From contig JAPQWV010000743.1 of the NCBI GenBank assembly GCA_027422505.1, forward strand, positions 184,715 to 248,714: a stretch of DNA of 64,000 nt, given 5' to 3'. Below are positions 43,995 to 55,350 of this stretch, in pieces. The translations under genes were made by a program, and so were the position numbers. The notes beneath the pieces are model-generated. The model was not told where the DNA came from, searched no databases, and worked only from the letters and a program-made list of their open reading frames with translations. This stretch comes from Craterostigma plantagineum. Taxonomy: Eukaryota > Streptophyta > Magnoliopsida > Lamiales > Linderniaceae. Every line of letters starts with the position of its first letter. Position 1 is the first letter of the stretch.

Positions 43995-44546
43995 TATAAC
44001 GTTTAATGGAATACAAAATGGTTCGATTTTATCTGGTTATTGTGTTGTGATAGATATCAACTCTTGACATTTATGAGCGGATTAAAGTAGAAATTTGAAC
44101 AACACCCTAAAAATAATGTCCAAGAATTAAATGAAACGTGACCCACTTTCGTCTCTTAAGATCGTCAAAGAAATTTACTGTTGCATTATCTAAATCTCAT
44201 GAATGAAAAGTAGTATGTGATTCAAATCTATCAAATAAGTTACTTAATGAGCCTTTTACAAACATACAAGTGACCGAACTTAGTAGATTATTGCACCTTG
44301 TCAGCAACTACAATTGCACAGTTTAATTATGTTCCAACTGCGTGTAATTGAACAGTCGACGATGTTTATTCTGGCCAAAAAAAAAAAAAGCATTGGACTT
44401 TAGAAACATTTTTGTTAAAGATAAATTTTACCTTGCAGCAACATGGACAAATGACTTAAACATCAACACTATATGAAGCACGCTCGAATGCGTGTGCCCC
44501 ATTCATAAGTATATAATTTTATTTATGGTACAAAAATTTTATATAT
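43995..44546. other. Intergenic stretch before element C
   Basis: No gene is seen; there is an A-run at about 44377-44389. Confidence 0.5.
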
Positions 44547-45345
44547 TGTTAATCTTGACCATTCAGCATTGACAATGTTGGGGTAACATTCTAGCCAACA
44601 TTTGTTGGCCGAGAATGTTCACTTTCTCAGTTTTATCTTTCATGCCCAAAACTAATCTTGTAATGACGTGGCATTTTTTCTAGTGTTGAGCAGGACTTCT
44701 TCAAAGGATGGAACGGATCAAACCGCGTGGAAGAAGTGTAGATTAGCTAGAGCGAAAATAGGAGTGAAGCATGCTAAAAATAGGGAGCTTGGAGAACAAG
44801 AGAAGACTGAGTACTTGGAGCTGACCAAGTCGAGTCCCAACGGTCACTAACGGACCAAATCCACTTAGTGGACGTTAGTGGACGTTGTGGGAGGTTGCCA
44901 AGTCATTTGGACAAGTCTTTCACGAGTTGAAGACATATATAAGTCGAAGACTTAACCATTTGAAGGGACGACGAACACTGAGCGAAAGTTAGAGCATCTC
45001 AGAGCAAGAGTTATTTATTTTCTAAGTCTAGCTTTTAGAGGTCGTGAGATCTTGTAGGTTTTAGAATCCTTTCTGATTCGTTCCGTTTGCTAGATTAGTG
45101 TTAAACTATCTTTTTCGATAGTTTGTAATCCATATTTCTAGTGGATTTTTAAGCCGTGAGGCTCGCAGCAAGTTATTGGACTTGCTGCACAAAAACATCA
45201 TTTGTGTTCGTTTCGTTTCGTCGCTAAGTACTTACAATTCCGCTGTGCGTTCAAAAGAGTGAGAGTGAGTGTTAGCCTAACATCGTGTCCAACATCAGTA
45301 TACAACTTAGCGTTTTTACATCCATTGTGTACGGGACCCCCTTCA
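44547..45345 (+). repeat. Element C 5' LTR (799 bp)
   Basis: It starts TGTTAATCTTG and ends ACCCCCTTCA. It contains two copies of the 27-bp motif (44575-44601 and 45269-45295). A 60-codon open frame at 44668-44850 is identical in the other LTR, but this only reflects LTR similarity. Confidence 0.93.
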
Positions 45346-45348
45346 AAG

Positions 45349-45361
45349 TGGTATCAGAGCC
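45349..45361 (+). other. Primer-binding site of element C
   Basis: TGGTATCAGAGCC, three bases after the LTR end, matches initiator Met tRNA. Confidence 0.85.
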
Positions 45362-45399
45362 AACGCTTGACGTTATTAAGCGCTTAACATCCTCTACAA

Positions 45400-47421
45400 T
45401 GGATATTACCAGTTCAAATAATATCGGCAAAGTCCCTGTTCTTGACGGCACCAACTACGCGTATTGGAAGGTCCGAGTTCGTCAGTGCATCAAGTCAATT
45501 GACGTGCGAGCATGGGAAGCAGTACTTCACGGGTATACTCCACCAAGGACAGAACCAGATGCAGATGGAGAGGTCGTCGACAAAAGCCGGTCGAACAATG
45601 GACGGTAGCCGAGCGAAGCCTAGCAGAGTTCAATGACAAGGCACTCAACGCCATCTTCTCTACGGTGGATATCTTTATGTTCAAGATCATCCAGAATTGT
45701 ACAACGGCTAAGAATGCGTGCTTGAGAGGTACTGTGAAGGTGACACAACGGTGCGAGAAACCAAACTACGCCTGCTTCTTAGTCAATTTGAAAACATCAG
45801 AATGAAGGAAGACGAGGACATCACGACGTATTTTGGAAAGCTCTTAACCATTTCCAGCGAGTGTGCCAGCCTAGGAGATCCTCTGTCGAACAAGGTATTA
45901 AATTCTAAAGCTATTCGTACACTAACTGAAAAATTCAATGTGAAGGTTTCAGCTATCGAGGAATCACACAACCTAGCCACCATGGACTTCAACTTCTTGA
46001 TGCACATTTTGAAGAATTATGAAACCAATCTTGAAGTCCAAAAGAGGGCCGCACGTGGTAAGAGTCTCGCACCGGTCACCCAACCATCCAAGGATCTGAT
46101 CGAGGTCGACCCCAGTAACGATGAAGACATGGCCATGGTCGTAAAGAAATTTGCGAAGTATTTCAAGAAGAAGAATGTTGTACAAAATGTTGGCCCAACA
46201 TTCAGAAAATGCCAAAATGCCAAGGCTGAACCATCTTTAGCTCCTCCGTTCCCTAAACAAAAGCCTTTTGGGAGGCTAGACGGAAAGCCAAAGAAGAACA
46301 TCAATTATGAGGCAACCAGATGTTACGAATGCCAAGGTTGGGGCCATTTTGCCAATGAATGCGCAAACACAATTCGCAAGCGTGGTGTTAAGGTTATGTG
46401 GATCGACCTCTCAGACGATGAAGATGAAGATGAAGAGGAAGAGCCTAAACAATCATCAGTAATCATCCAGTCATTTTCTGACGACGAAGATGATGAAGAT
46501 CAGCAAATCGGTCTTACAGTGGTAACTGATGTTGAGCCAACATCTGACTCAACATCGGTAAAACATATTATTTTTTATTATGATGATTCAAACTGTCTTG
46601 ATGGTGTTTTGAGTTGTGATGAAACAGAACCTGAAACCGAGGGTTGTGAAGATGCCTTCAAGCTGCTGCCCACGCAATACGAATTGGAAAAGTCAGACAA
46701 CACACAACTCCGTGCCGCGGTGAAATTGTTGGCCGAGGAAAATGAGAAAAATGAAAAGGTTATTGAGGGCTTGATGGATGGCATGAACAAGTTGGAAGCC
46801 GCATTGACCCGAAAGGACATGGAGATAGACACGCTTCAAAAGCGAGTCAATGAGGCCGACGAGACCTTTGCTAAGTGGAACAGGAGTAAATCCAGCCATA
46901 AAAAGGTATTATCTCTTGGTATTTATTACAAGCAAGGTCTAGGATATAACGGTCAGTCTGCAAGTGATAGTACGAAACTTCTGTCTCATGTGAAGCCTAA
47001 GATTGTTTTTGTTAGAGATCAATCTGTGAATGACAAAGATGAAATTGTGAATCCTAAGAATAGTCCCGAGCATGTGACCCTAAAAAGTGATGATAAATCC
47101 TTTATGTGTGAACATTGTAAGAAGTTAGGTCATGTAAAGTCATACTGCTGGAAATTGAAGCGGGAGATTTCTGCAAAAAAATCGATGTCGGCTGAAATGT
47201 CATCCAACATATCGGTCAACATTGAGAAATCAGTGTTGAAGGGTATGTCTGGAAAAAGTTCAGCTGGCTCAGCTTCGATGTCTAGCAAACAGAATGCGGT
47301 TAAGTCATCTAAGAAAGCTTGGATCAAGAAATCTGGACATAAATGCCTTGTAGTATATACCTCTTTGCGAGCTAACGTGACAGGTTCATGGTACTTCGAT
47401 AGCGGGTGTCCCGACATATGA
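45400..47421 (+). pseudogene. Element C gag with coiled coil and two zinc knuckles, frameshifted near the start
   Basis: MDITSSNNIGKVPVLDGTNY begins at 45400, with YAYWKVRVRQCIKSIDVRAW as the usual gag start. The frame breaks near 45590 and again near 45720. The remaining 45718-47421 is one long open frame: LRLLLSQFENIRMKEDEDIT, LNSKAIRTLTEKFNVKVSAI, the first CCHC CYECQGWGHFANEC (46321-46362), an Asp/Glu-rich stretch, a coiled coil (LAEENEKNEKVIEGLMDGMN), and a second knuckle CEHCKKLGHVKSYC (47106-47148). It ends at the protease start WYFDSGC, after which one base is missing. Two clear copies of the 27-bp motif lie in its variable acidic regions (46175, 46529), plus a diverged one at 47196. 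Confidence 0.9.
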
Positions 47422-50369
47422 CGGGTACCAAGGAGTATCTCAGTGATTATAAGCCTTTAAACAGTGGATCTGTGACTTTCGGAGGTGGTTCTAAGGGTCG
47501 GATTCTCGGCAGAGGCAGATTGAATGTGCCCGATCAACGTACTCCATGTAGACGGGCTTGTTGCAAATCTGATTAGCATAAGCCAGCTGTGCGATGATGA
47601 CCTTGAGGTAAGGTTTAATAAGGAGTGTTGTGAAGTTTTTACCGATATTCTGTTCTAGTAATGGCGGGTAAGAGATCTAGCGACAATTGTTACCTAGTTG
47701 GTGACAAATCTGGTGTGAAGGACGTGTGTCAACTTTCAAAGGCCGAGGACGATGTTGTGCTTTGGCATTACAAATTGGGCCACGTCAGCTACAGAACATT
47801 GGAGCAACTTATCAAACATGACGCAAACAGAGGCATTCCGAAGCTTAAGGAGTTTGGTAAGGTTGTTTGTGAGTCGTGTTTGAAGGGTAAGCAAAACACA
47901 TGTTAGTCACAATGTTGACCAACAAGCTTCCCAACATTTTAAAACTGCTCACTGTTTTCAATTAATTCACATGGATTTGATGGGTCCTATGGAAGTTGAT
48001 AGCATAGGAGGTAGGAAATATGCGTATGTGCTCGTGGATGATTTTTCTAGATATGCATGGATTTTCTTTCTTAGGGAAAAATCAGAATCGTTTGAATTCT
48101 TCAAAAATTTTTGTGGTATGATTCGAAACAATTTCAGTGCATCTATCTTTCGAATTAGGTCTGACCATGGTAGAGAGTTTGAGAATCAGTTCTTTGATGA
48201 ATTCTGTGATAAGAAAGGCATTGTTCATGAGTATTCATCTCCTAAGACGCCCCAACAAAATGGGGTTGCCGAAAGGAAGAATAGGACTTTACAAGAGATG
48301 GCACGTGTTATGTTACTTTCTAAAAATGTGTCTAAGCGTTTTTGGGCTGAAGCTTTGCATACCGCATGTCACATTTCAAATCGTTGTTCTTTAGGCATGG
48401 TACAAAGAAAACTTCGTATGAACTGTTGAATGGTAAGAAGCCTACGGTTAAATACTTTCATGTCTTTGGATGTTTTTGCTACATGTTGAATGATCGTGAA
48501 TATTTGACCAAGTTTGATTCGAAAAGTGATAAATGCATCTTCCTAGGATACTCGTCTAATAGTCGTGCTTATCGTGTTTATAACTTGCGTCTGAAATCTG
48601 TTCAAGAATCAGTGAACGTCGTATTTGACGATGCTACTGATCTTAGCAACATGCCTCCTCAAGTTGATATTGCAGATGTTATACAAGCGGGTAACGAACC
48701 AGAGGAGCCTGCGGATGACAATGTTGAGCCAACATTGGACTCAACATCTGAGCCAGAACAGAACGAAGAAGCTGGTCCCAGCGGAGTTCGACGTGATCCG
48801 CCAGCTAAGATTCAGAAAGATCATCCCACTGATCTTATTATTGGAGATGTAAACGAAGGAAGAAAGACCAGAGTCAAACCTCGAAAGGATTACAAGACTA
48901 TGGTAAGAAATGTATGCATGAACACAGTATACACTGAGGTACGATTTAATTGTTTTGTTCTGAATTAGAACCGAAGAATGTCCTTGAAGCTCTTAAGGAT
49001 AATTTCTGGAGAAATGCGATGCAAGAGGAACTCTTGCAGTTCGAGAAAAACCAAGTCTGGACCTTAGTCCCACGGCCGAAAGACATTAATGTCATAGGCA
49101 CGAGGTGGATCTTTAAAAATAAATCCGATGAACTTGGTAGGGTGGTTAGAAACAAAGCACGTTTAGTAGCTCAGGGTTATACTCAAGTAGAAGGGATAGA
49201 CCTTGATGAGACGTTTGCTCACATTGCTAGGTTAGAGTCGATTAGGCTTTTGTTGGCTTAACATTACATTACATTACACCAAATGGATGTTAAGTGTGCT
49301 TTCTTGAATGGGTATATTGATAAGGAAATCTATGTTGAAAAGCCTAAAGGGTTCGAAGATCCTCATTATCCTAACCATGTTTAAGCTGCAGAAAGCATTG
49401 TACGTTGAAGCAAGCTCCTCGAGCTTGGTATGCGAGGTTAGCAACATTTCTACTTGAGTTCGGTTTCACTCGAGGTGAGGCGGATCAAACTCTTTTTGTT
49501 AAAAGGGTTGGATCCGAGATTTTGATTGCTCAAGTATATGTTGATGACATTGTTTTGGCTCGAGCTCACAAGTTCTATTAGATCAGTTTGTGCAGGCAAT
49601 GAACACTACTTTTGAGATGTCGATGATTGGCGAACTAACCTATTTTCTAGGTTTGCAGATTAAGCAAAGTAGCGATGGGATCTTTATGTCCCAAGAGAAG
49701 TACGCGAAGAACACAGTCAAGAAGTTTGGACTGGACACGGCGAAGGTAATGAAAACTCCCATGGGTTCTACGCAAAAGGTAAGTAAAGATGATGTTGGGC
49801 AGAATGTTGACCCAACATTGTATCGTTCTATGATTGGCAGCTTACTATACTTGTCTGCGAGTAGACCTGACATAATGTATAGTGTTTGCGTATGTGCTAG
49901 ATATCAGTCTGAACCTAAAATGACGCATCTTAATGCTGTTAAGCGAATACTTCGTTATGTGAGTGGATCGTGTAGCCTAGGACTATGGTTCTCCAAAGAT
50001 ACTAATTTGAGTCTTGTAGGCTATAGCGATGCTGACTGGGCCGATGACGAGGATGACAGAAAGAGCACAAGTGGCGGCTGTTTCTTCCTAGGTAATAATT
50101 TGGTTGCATGGTATAGTAAGAAACAAAATTGTGTGTCTTTATCTACTGCTGAGTCCGAATATGTTGCGGCGGGTAGTTGTTGCACGCAATTATTGTGGTT
50201 GAATAGCATGTTATGTGACTATGGGTTAGAGTGCGAATCTGTGCTTATGTATTGTGATAACCTTAGTGCTATTAACATCTCTAGGAATCCCATTCAACAT
50301 TCTCGTACCAAGCATATAGACACTAAGAATCAGTTAGCAGACATTTTTTACGAAAGCATTGGATTCTGA
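47380..50369 (+). pseudogene. Element C pol: protease, integrase, RT, RNase H (frameshifted)
   Basis: Protease text runs from DSGC (about 47398) into TGTKEYLSDYKPLNSGSVTF. GAG-pre-integrase is VVLWHYKLGHVSYRTLEQLI and CESCLKGKQ (47750-47905). Integrase: MDLMGPMEVDSIGGRKYAYV, VDDFSRYAWIFFL, RIRSDHGREFENQFFDEF, TPQQNGVAERKNRTLQEMAR (47971-48429). RT: ELLQFEKNQVWTLVPRPKDI, NKARLVAQGYTQVEGIDLDE, YVDD at 49537. RNase H: DDRKSTSGGCFFLGNNLVAW, SLSTAESEYVAAGSCC, LMYCDNLSAINISRNP (50040-50340). The frame breaks near 47421, 48420, 48970, 49260, 49385 and 49560. The RNase H end after SRTKHIDTK is shortened, jumping to NQLADIF. A 27-bp motif copy is built into the RT to RNase H linker (49792-49818). Confidence 0.9.
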
Positions 50370-51541
50370 AAGGTTTTCGGACCTGAAGAAATCCATAGGT
50401 TTGCACATGTTAGTTTAAATGTTGGTCCAACATTTGGATCAACATAGCATATGTCGAATTTGATAGTTGCAGCTTTAATGTTTGGTTTAATATTCTATTC
50501 TGTTTTCCTGTGAAATGACTTGATTCTTCTTGATTGGTCCCTAAATGAACCCGATCCCTCTTTTATAGGCTCTTGGTAATACGTCCCTAGGTACACGGCG
50601 TTCGCTGTGACGATGTACTCTTTGCGACCAAAAATCCAATCCTTTTTGTGTATTAGCATGCTCATAAACTCTCGGCTAGATATAGGTATTTGGTAATAAG
50701 ATTCCTTAGGTACCCGGCATTCGCGGTGACGATGTATACTATGCGACAAAAAGCCTAACCTTGAGGCTGAGGGTATAAGGGCAGTGCATTAATTCCGTTG
50801 GATATGTGAGGTGAAAGGGTAGGAATAAAGGGAACTGATTTTGAGAAGGATTAAGCAGATAAGTCTAGGATTACGGAATTAGAATGTTGAGTCAAATGTT
50901 AGGGCAACATGTGTGACTGTCAGTTTGATATTGCTACATTTTGTGCTTTTTTCTTTATTCGTGTCTGCTTTTAGTACTATTTTTGTTAGTCTTTTGTGTC
51001 TATGTTTAGAAATCTCTCAGAATTACATTTTAAACTCGAAGAACAGCTTGTTACATTTGTCTCAAGTCGTCATCAACGTCGCTCAATCGGTTAGTATTTC
51101 TTGATTCTACCTTGACTTTTGACTTAGTTCTTTTGGTTGAATCATGATTCGAAGTGCTCCTATTAACTCGCATGACTTGGTCTCCCAACTGCTTTTGAGG
51201 TGCTCGCATGATGAATTAGTCTATTTACTATTTTTAGCTTCATGCTTTGAAAAATCATGACTTAATCTGATCTTATCCAGTCTAAGCGGTTTTTCTCCTT
51301 GTGCTCAACGGTTACTTTCGTGCCCATTAACTCCATGACGAGCAAAATTAACTGCAGTGACCGCTGTATCTAGCTCGATTTAAAAGTGGTAGATTATATG
51401 ATTATTTTTAACTTGTCATATCATCCCACTTGCTTCACTTCGATCTCTATCTCTAAAATTGCTCTCTGTGATCCGTAGTTCATTAGGGTTCTGTATTTCG
51501 CTCAGATTTTCTTCTTTGATTCACTTTTCTCAGCTGAAATC
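50370..51541 (+). other. Element C non-coding spacer between pol and the env-like region
   Basis: It holds two good 27-bp motif copies in opposite orientation (50419-50445 and 50884-50910). A short direct repeat is also present: TAGGTACACGGCGTTCGCTG at about 50588 against TAGGTACCCGGCATTCGCGG at about 50707, each followed by TGACGATGTA and GCGAC. No gene is seen. Confidence 0.6.
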
Positions 51542-53406
51542 ATGTCGAATTCTCCTTCTCAACCGAATGTTGACCCAAAATTCGACCCTAATCTCATTTA
51601 TCCAGTTCCTGTGCAAGTTATTCCAGGTCCGATGGACATCGTGGTGTACACTGGTCCTTTTCAGCCACTCCGGCCGGCCAGACCACCGCCTCAGACCACC
51701 GAAGAACAAGCGGCGCCACCGCAGCCCTCATCAGCAGACCCCCAACGGCGAACCCTAGCCAAGAACCCGCAGCGACGATGACAAGTCAAGAAGACGATGA
51801 TGTGCCACTGGGAACTCGTCTCCGATCACTCAAGAAACGGCGGCGAAACAGGGCTGAGGATGCTCTGCCGACCTCGTCTGGTGCAAACCCAGCTCCGACA
51901 GACCCAATTTCGACCGAGCCACCAGTGTCTGAACCATCGCAGGCCAAGGAAACCCCTGTTTCCGTGAACCCTCCATCATCCGACGAAATTCCGGCAAGAA
52001 AGGCGACGAAATCTCAACCAGGAACCTCCAAGAAAAAGAAGAAGCTCAGGCCAAGAAGTCAGCACCTATGCAGAAGAAGCGCCGAAGTGGTCGCATTCGC
52101 CGAGCGCTGAACCCTTCGTCAAATGCCGACGCCCCTATTGCACTCTCCAGCGATTCTATCGACACCATCGTTGATTCCACAACATACGACGGCGTCGACT
52201 CAGAGATCTCAGATGAGGACTTCAAGCTTTCAGGGGGAGAAACGCCGACCTCTGTCTCGGAGTCCTTCACAGCCTCAGACAAACCAGTAAGCCATGACGA
52301 GGAAGATGCCGACCTCGCTGAGACCTTAGAGTCTCTGAAAAAGAGATTGGAGAAGCGAGCTGGGAAGAGGCCAATGGAGAGTGAGAACAGACCCTCAAAG
52401 AAGGCGCGGACTGAGGAAACATCGCCCCCTAACAGCAGCCACCGTGTCGCTACACCAGTCCCTGGTAATGAAGATGTTGGGTCTGATGTTGACTTAATAT
52501 TGGAAGACTCAGACTGGGAGAGTGCACTGCCCAAACGCAAATTCTACCGCCCAGCCAACGAGGAGCTGTGGGAATCCCTGAGTCAGAGACTCTTGAGGGT
52601 GGAAAGGGTCGTGGATGTGGCTAGCTTCAGGAAGTACGGGGTGATGCAATTTTTGGACATATGGTGACAAGCTTAGGGACATACTGTGAGGAGAAGTCTC
52701 GTAAGTATGGGAAAGGTTTTTGAGGGGGAGGCTCTATGATTTCTCGTCTAGGTCGATTAATAGGTTTCTTCAGACCCCTGAAGTAGATATGGGATATGAG
52801 TATGATAACGATGCTGTGGTGAGGTTCATTACTGGGGGTAGAGTGACGAGATGCGAAGGGAATTGTGCAGGTAGTTCGCTTACATCCTTGTACTCTGTTT
52901 TGTTCAAGATAGGGGTGTGTAGTTGGTTACCTACATCTAATGAAGTTAGGGTGACTGAAAGCATGGCTCATTTGCTTTATGCACTGGGTCAGAATCTGCC
53001 TATAAATTGGGGGAAGTATATCCTTGATAACATGTCGAACCAGGCTGAGAAAGTAGGGAAGGGGATTCTCCCTTATCCCTCAATTATCTATTGGGTTCTT
53101 TTACAAGGAGGCTTTCAACCAACCCGGCGAGACTCAGTGACTACTCAACGCAGCCCTTATCCTGTCCAGCAGAACCATTTGGTGGGCTCAGACAGAGTTG
53201 TGGACTTACCCTGGCGCACCCCTGAACAGCTAGAGCACGATGTTGACCAAGATGTTGGGTCAACATTTTTGGCGGAACAGGCCCTTAAAATTCTGGAGGA
53301 GTCTATCTCAGCGTTGGTAGCTCAAAGAGATGCCTTAAGGAGGTTCATTTCTTCCCAAAAAGGGGGAGATAGGGCAGAAGGAAGTGAGAGCAGAGCCAAG
53401 AGCTGA
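51542..53406 (+). pseudogene. Element C env-like region (putative plant transposon protein domain), frameshifted
   Basis: Open parts in successive frames are 51542-51781 (Pro-rich, MSNSPSQPNVDPKFDPNLIY), 51778-52110 (Ser/Pro/Lys-rich), 52068-52667 (basic start MQKKRRSGRIRRALN, then acidic, then LPKRKFYRPANEELWESLSQ) and 52720-53406 (RGRLYDFSSRSINRFLQTPE, GSSLTSLYSVLFKIGVCSWL, ESMAHLLYALGQNLPINWGK, LPYPSIIYWVLLQGGF). The layout (long disordered basic and acidic N-terminus, then a conserved helical domain, then a coiled tail) matches the element B region, although the sequences differ greatly. The frame breaks near 51780, 52090 and 52670. Motif copies sit at 51567 (partial), 52474 and 53240. 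No membrane signal is seen. Confidence 0.72.
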
Positions 53407-53881
53407 GGATCAAGGTGGGCCAAGCGGGGCAAAGACGGCGAAGGGGAAAGTGCTGAAGCAGGGGGAGAAAGAGTTAGTGAAGCAGAACAAGTTCAGACTG
53501 AAGAAAGAGCTGGAGTTGGAGCAGAAGCGGAAGCTGGTGAAGAAGCTAGAGGAGAACAAGAAGAGGAGTCGATCGATAGTCTAAACATTTAGACCTCGAT
53601 CTTTTGTGCATGCGCTCTTTTGTTTTTTTTTTGTGCATTACTACTTTGATTTCTCTTGTGTGTTTTTGTTTTGGACCATGTCTTTTATTTTGCAGATTTT
53701 TCAGGACCGCTTATGGCGTGTACTAATTAGTAGTACTTTGAATAGTTTTTAGTACTATTCTGTTTTTCGTCTAACTCTAACCATTTTTTGTTTGTGGTTG
53801 AGTTGATGTTGCCTTCAGGGGGAGTATTACTAAGGATAACTTCTGCTTTGGTTTTGGGAAGAAAGATAAAAAGGGGGAGAT
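53407..53881 (+). other. Element C 3' non-coding region and polypurine tract
   Basis: A Lys/Glu-rich open stretch (53384-53584) continues the env-like C-terminus in another frame. PPT-like blocks TTCAGGGGGAGTA (about 53814) and AAAAAGGGGGAGAT (53868-53881) lie before the LTR, again a duplicated PPT. Confidence 0.6.
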
Positions 53882-54691
53882 TGTTAATGTTGAGCATTCA
53901 GCATTGGCAATGTGGGGTAACATTCTAGCCAACATTTGTTGGCCGAGAATGTTCCCTTTCTCAGTTTTATCTTTCATGCCCAAAACTAATCTTGTAATGG
54001 CGTGGCATTTTTTCTAGTGTTGAGCAGGACTTCTTCAAAGGATGGAACGGATCAAACCGCGTGGAAGAAGTGTAGATTAGCTAGAGCGAAAATAGGAGTG
54101 AAGCATGCTAAAAATAGGGAGCTTGGAGAACAAGAGAAGACTGAGTACTTGGAGCTGACCAAGTCGAGTCCCAACGGTCACTAACGGACCAAATCCACTT
54201 AGTGGACGTTAGTGGACGTTGTGGGAGGTTGCCAAGTCGTTTGGACCAGTCTTTCACGAGTTGAAGACATATAAGTCAAAGACTTAACCATTTGAAGGGA
54301 CGACGAACACTGAGCGAAAGTTAGAGCATCTCAGAGCGGGAGTTATTTCTTGAAAGAGTTTTTCTTTTCTAAGTCTAGCTTTTAGAGGTCGTGAGATCTT
54401 GTAGGTTTTAGAATCCTTTCTGATTCGTTCCGTTTGCTAGATTAGTGTTAACTATCTTTTTCGATAGTTTGTAATCCATATTTCTAGTGGATTTTTAAGC
54501 CGTGAGGCTCGCAGCAAGTTATTGGACTTGCTGCACAAAAACATCATTTGTTTTCGTTTCGTTTCGTCGCTAAGTACTTACAATTCCGCTGTGCGTTCAA
54601 AAGAGTGAGAGTGAGTGTTAGCCCAACATCGTGTCCAACATCAGTATACAACTTAGCGTTTTTACATCCATTGTGTACGGGACCCCCTTCA
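53882..54691 (+). repeat. Element C 3' LTR (810 bp)
   Basis: It matches 44547-45345 with few substitutions and one insertion near 54349-54366. It contains motif copies at about 53910-53935 (one base deleted) and 54615-54641. Confidence 0.93.
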
Positions 54692-55350
54692 TGTATGATA
54701 TAATGAAATATGTAAATTAGTAAATAATTTATAAGGATTTAACTAAAATCAAATAAAAATTAAGAGATTAAATTATAACTTATACACGAAAATTGACATA
54801 CCAAATTGGAAGAGCAGTTATACTCTGGAATGTGTCCCAAATATATATATATATATAAATATATTGGGCAATTTTATGTGAACACCATAACAGTCTATGT
54901 GGCATGCCACGTCATTAATTACCTTAAATTAAAGATATAATAAACCTAAATTAGCCTAAATTAACAACGGCCGGATATGGGAGTTTAATTTTTTACTTTT
55001 TAACTTGTCGCAGTTTTTTAACAGGCGAGGGGCGATCGACAGCAGTAAGCGACCGGTGACTGGCGGCTATCGGACAACGGCAGGACATAGAAGAAAATTT
55101 TATTTTTAAATTTAGGCTAATTTAGTATTACTATATTTGATTTAATATAATTGACGATGCGGCGTGACACGTGGACGATGCTCACGAATGGTACCCACAT
55201 AAGCTGAGCATCATAAGACTACTCTATATATACATATATATCAACTCAACATAATTCAAGCCCACGATACATTTCAATTTTCTTTATGCCAATCAAGGAT
55301 AGTCCAAAAACAATACAAGGGGAAGAAAGTATAACAGAGATTGATGATCA
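54692..55350. other. Intergenic stretch with a TA microsatellite and a possible MITE
   Basis: A (TA)n run is at about 54841-54857. Between about 54870 and 55205, TTTATGTGAACACC..CCACGTCATTAATTA at the left and TAATTGACGATGCGGCGTG..CCCACATAA at the right are weakly complementary, perhaps an old MITE. The last part is 3' UTR of the GDSL gene. Confidence 0.45.

Larger units (their letters stand above)
44547..54691 (+). mobile_element. Sirevirus-like Copia element C, full length, with dispersed 27-bp motif
   Basis: It is 10,145 bp. LTRs are 44547-45345 and 53882-54691. The primer site TGGTATCAGAGCC starts at 45349, and the polypurine tract AAAAAGGGGGAGAT adjoins the 3' LTR. Flanks are TATAT and TGTAT (4 of 5). 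Coding order is gag with coiled coil and two zinc knuckles, protease, integrase, RT, RNase H, then an env-like region (51542-53406), as in Sireviruses. A 27-bp motif made of ATGTTG / CAACAT hexamers recurs about a dozen times across the whole element. Frameshifts are present in every gene. Confidence 0.93.

Noticed and set aside
44668..44850. Identical 60-codon open frame in both LTRs of element C (also 54002-54184) as a gene
   Set aside because: It is identical because LTRs are identical; no family is recognised, and it lies inside the LTR.
44575..54641. The repeated 27-bp motif as a CRISPR-like array
   Set aside because: Spacing between copies is hundreds to over a thousand bases and irregular, orientation changes, and the host is a plant retrotransposon.
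54841..54857. TA run as a meaningful regulatory site
   Set aside because: It is a simple microsatellite.
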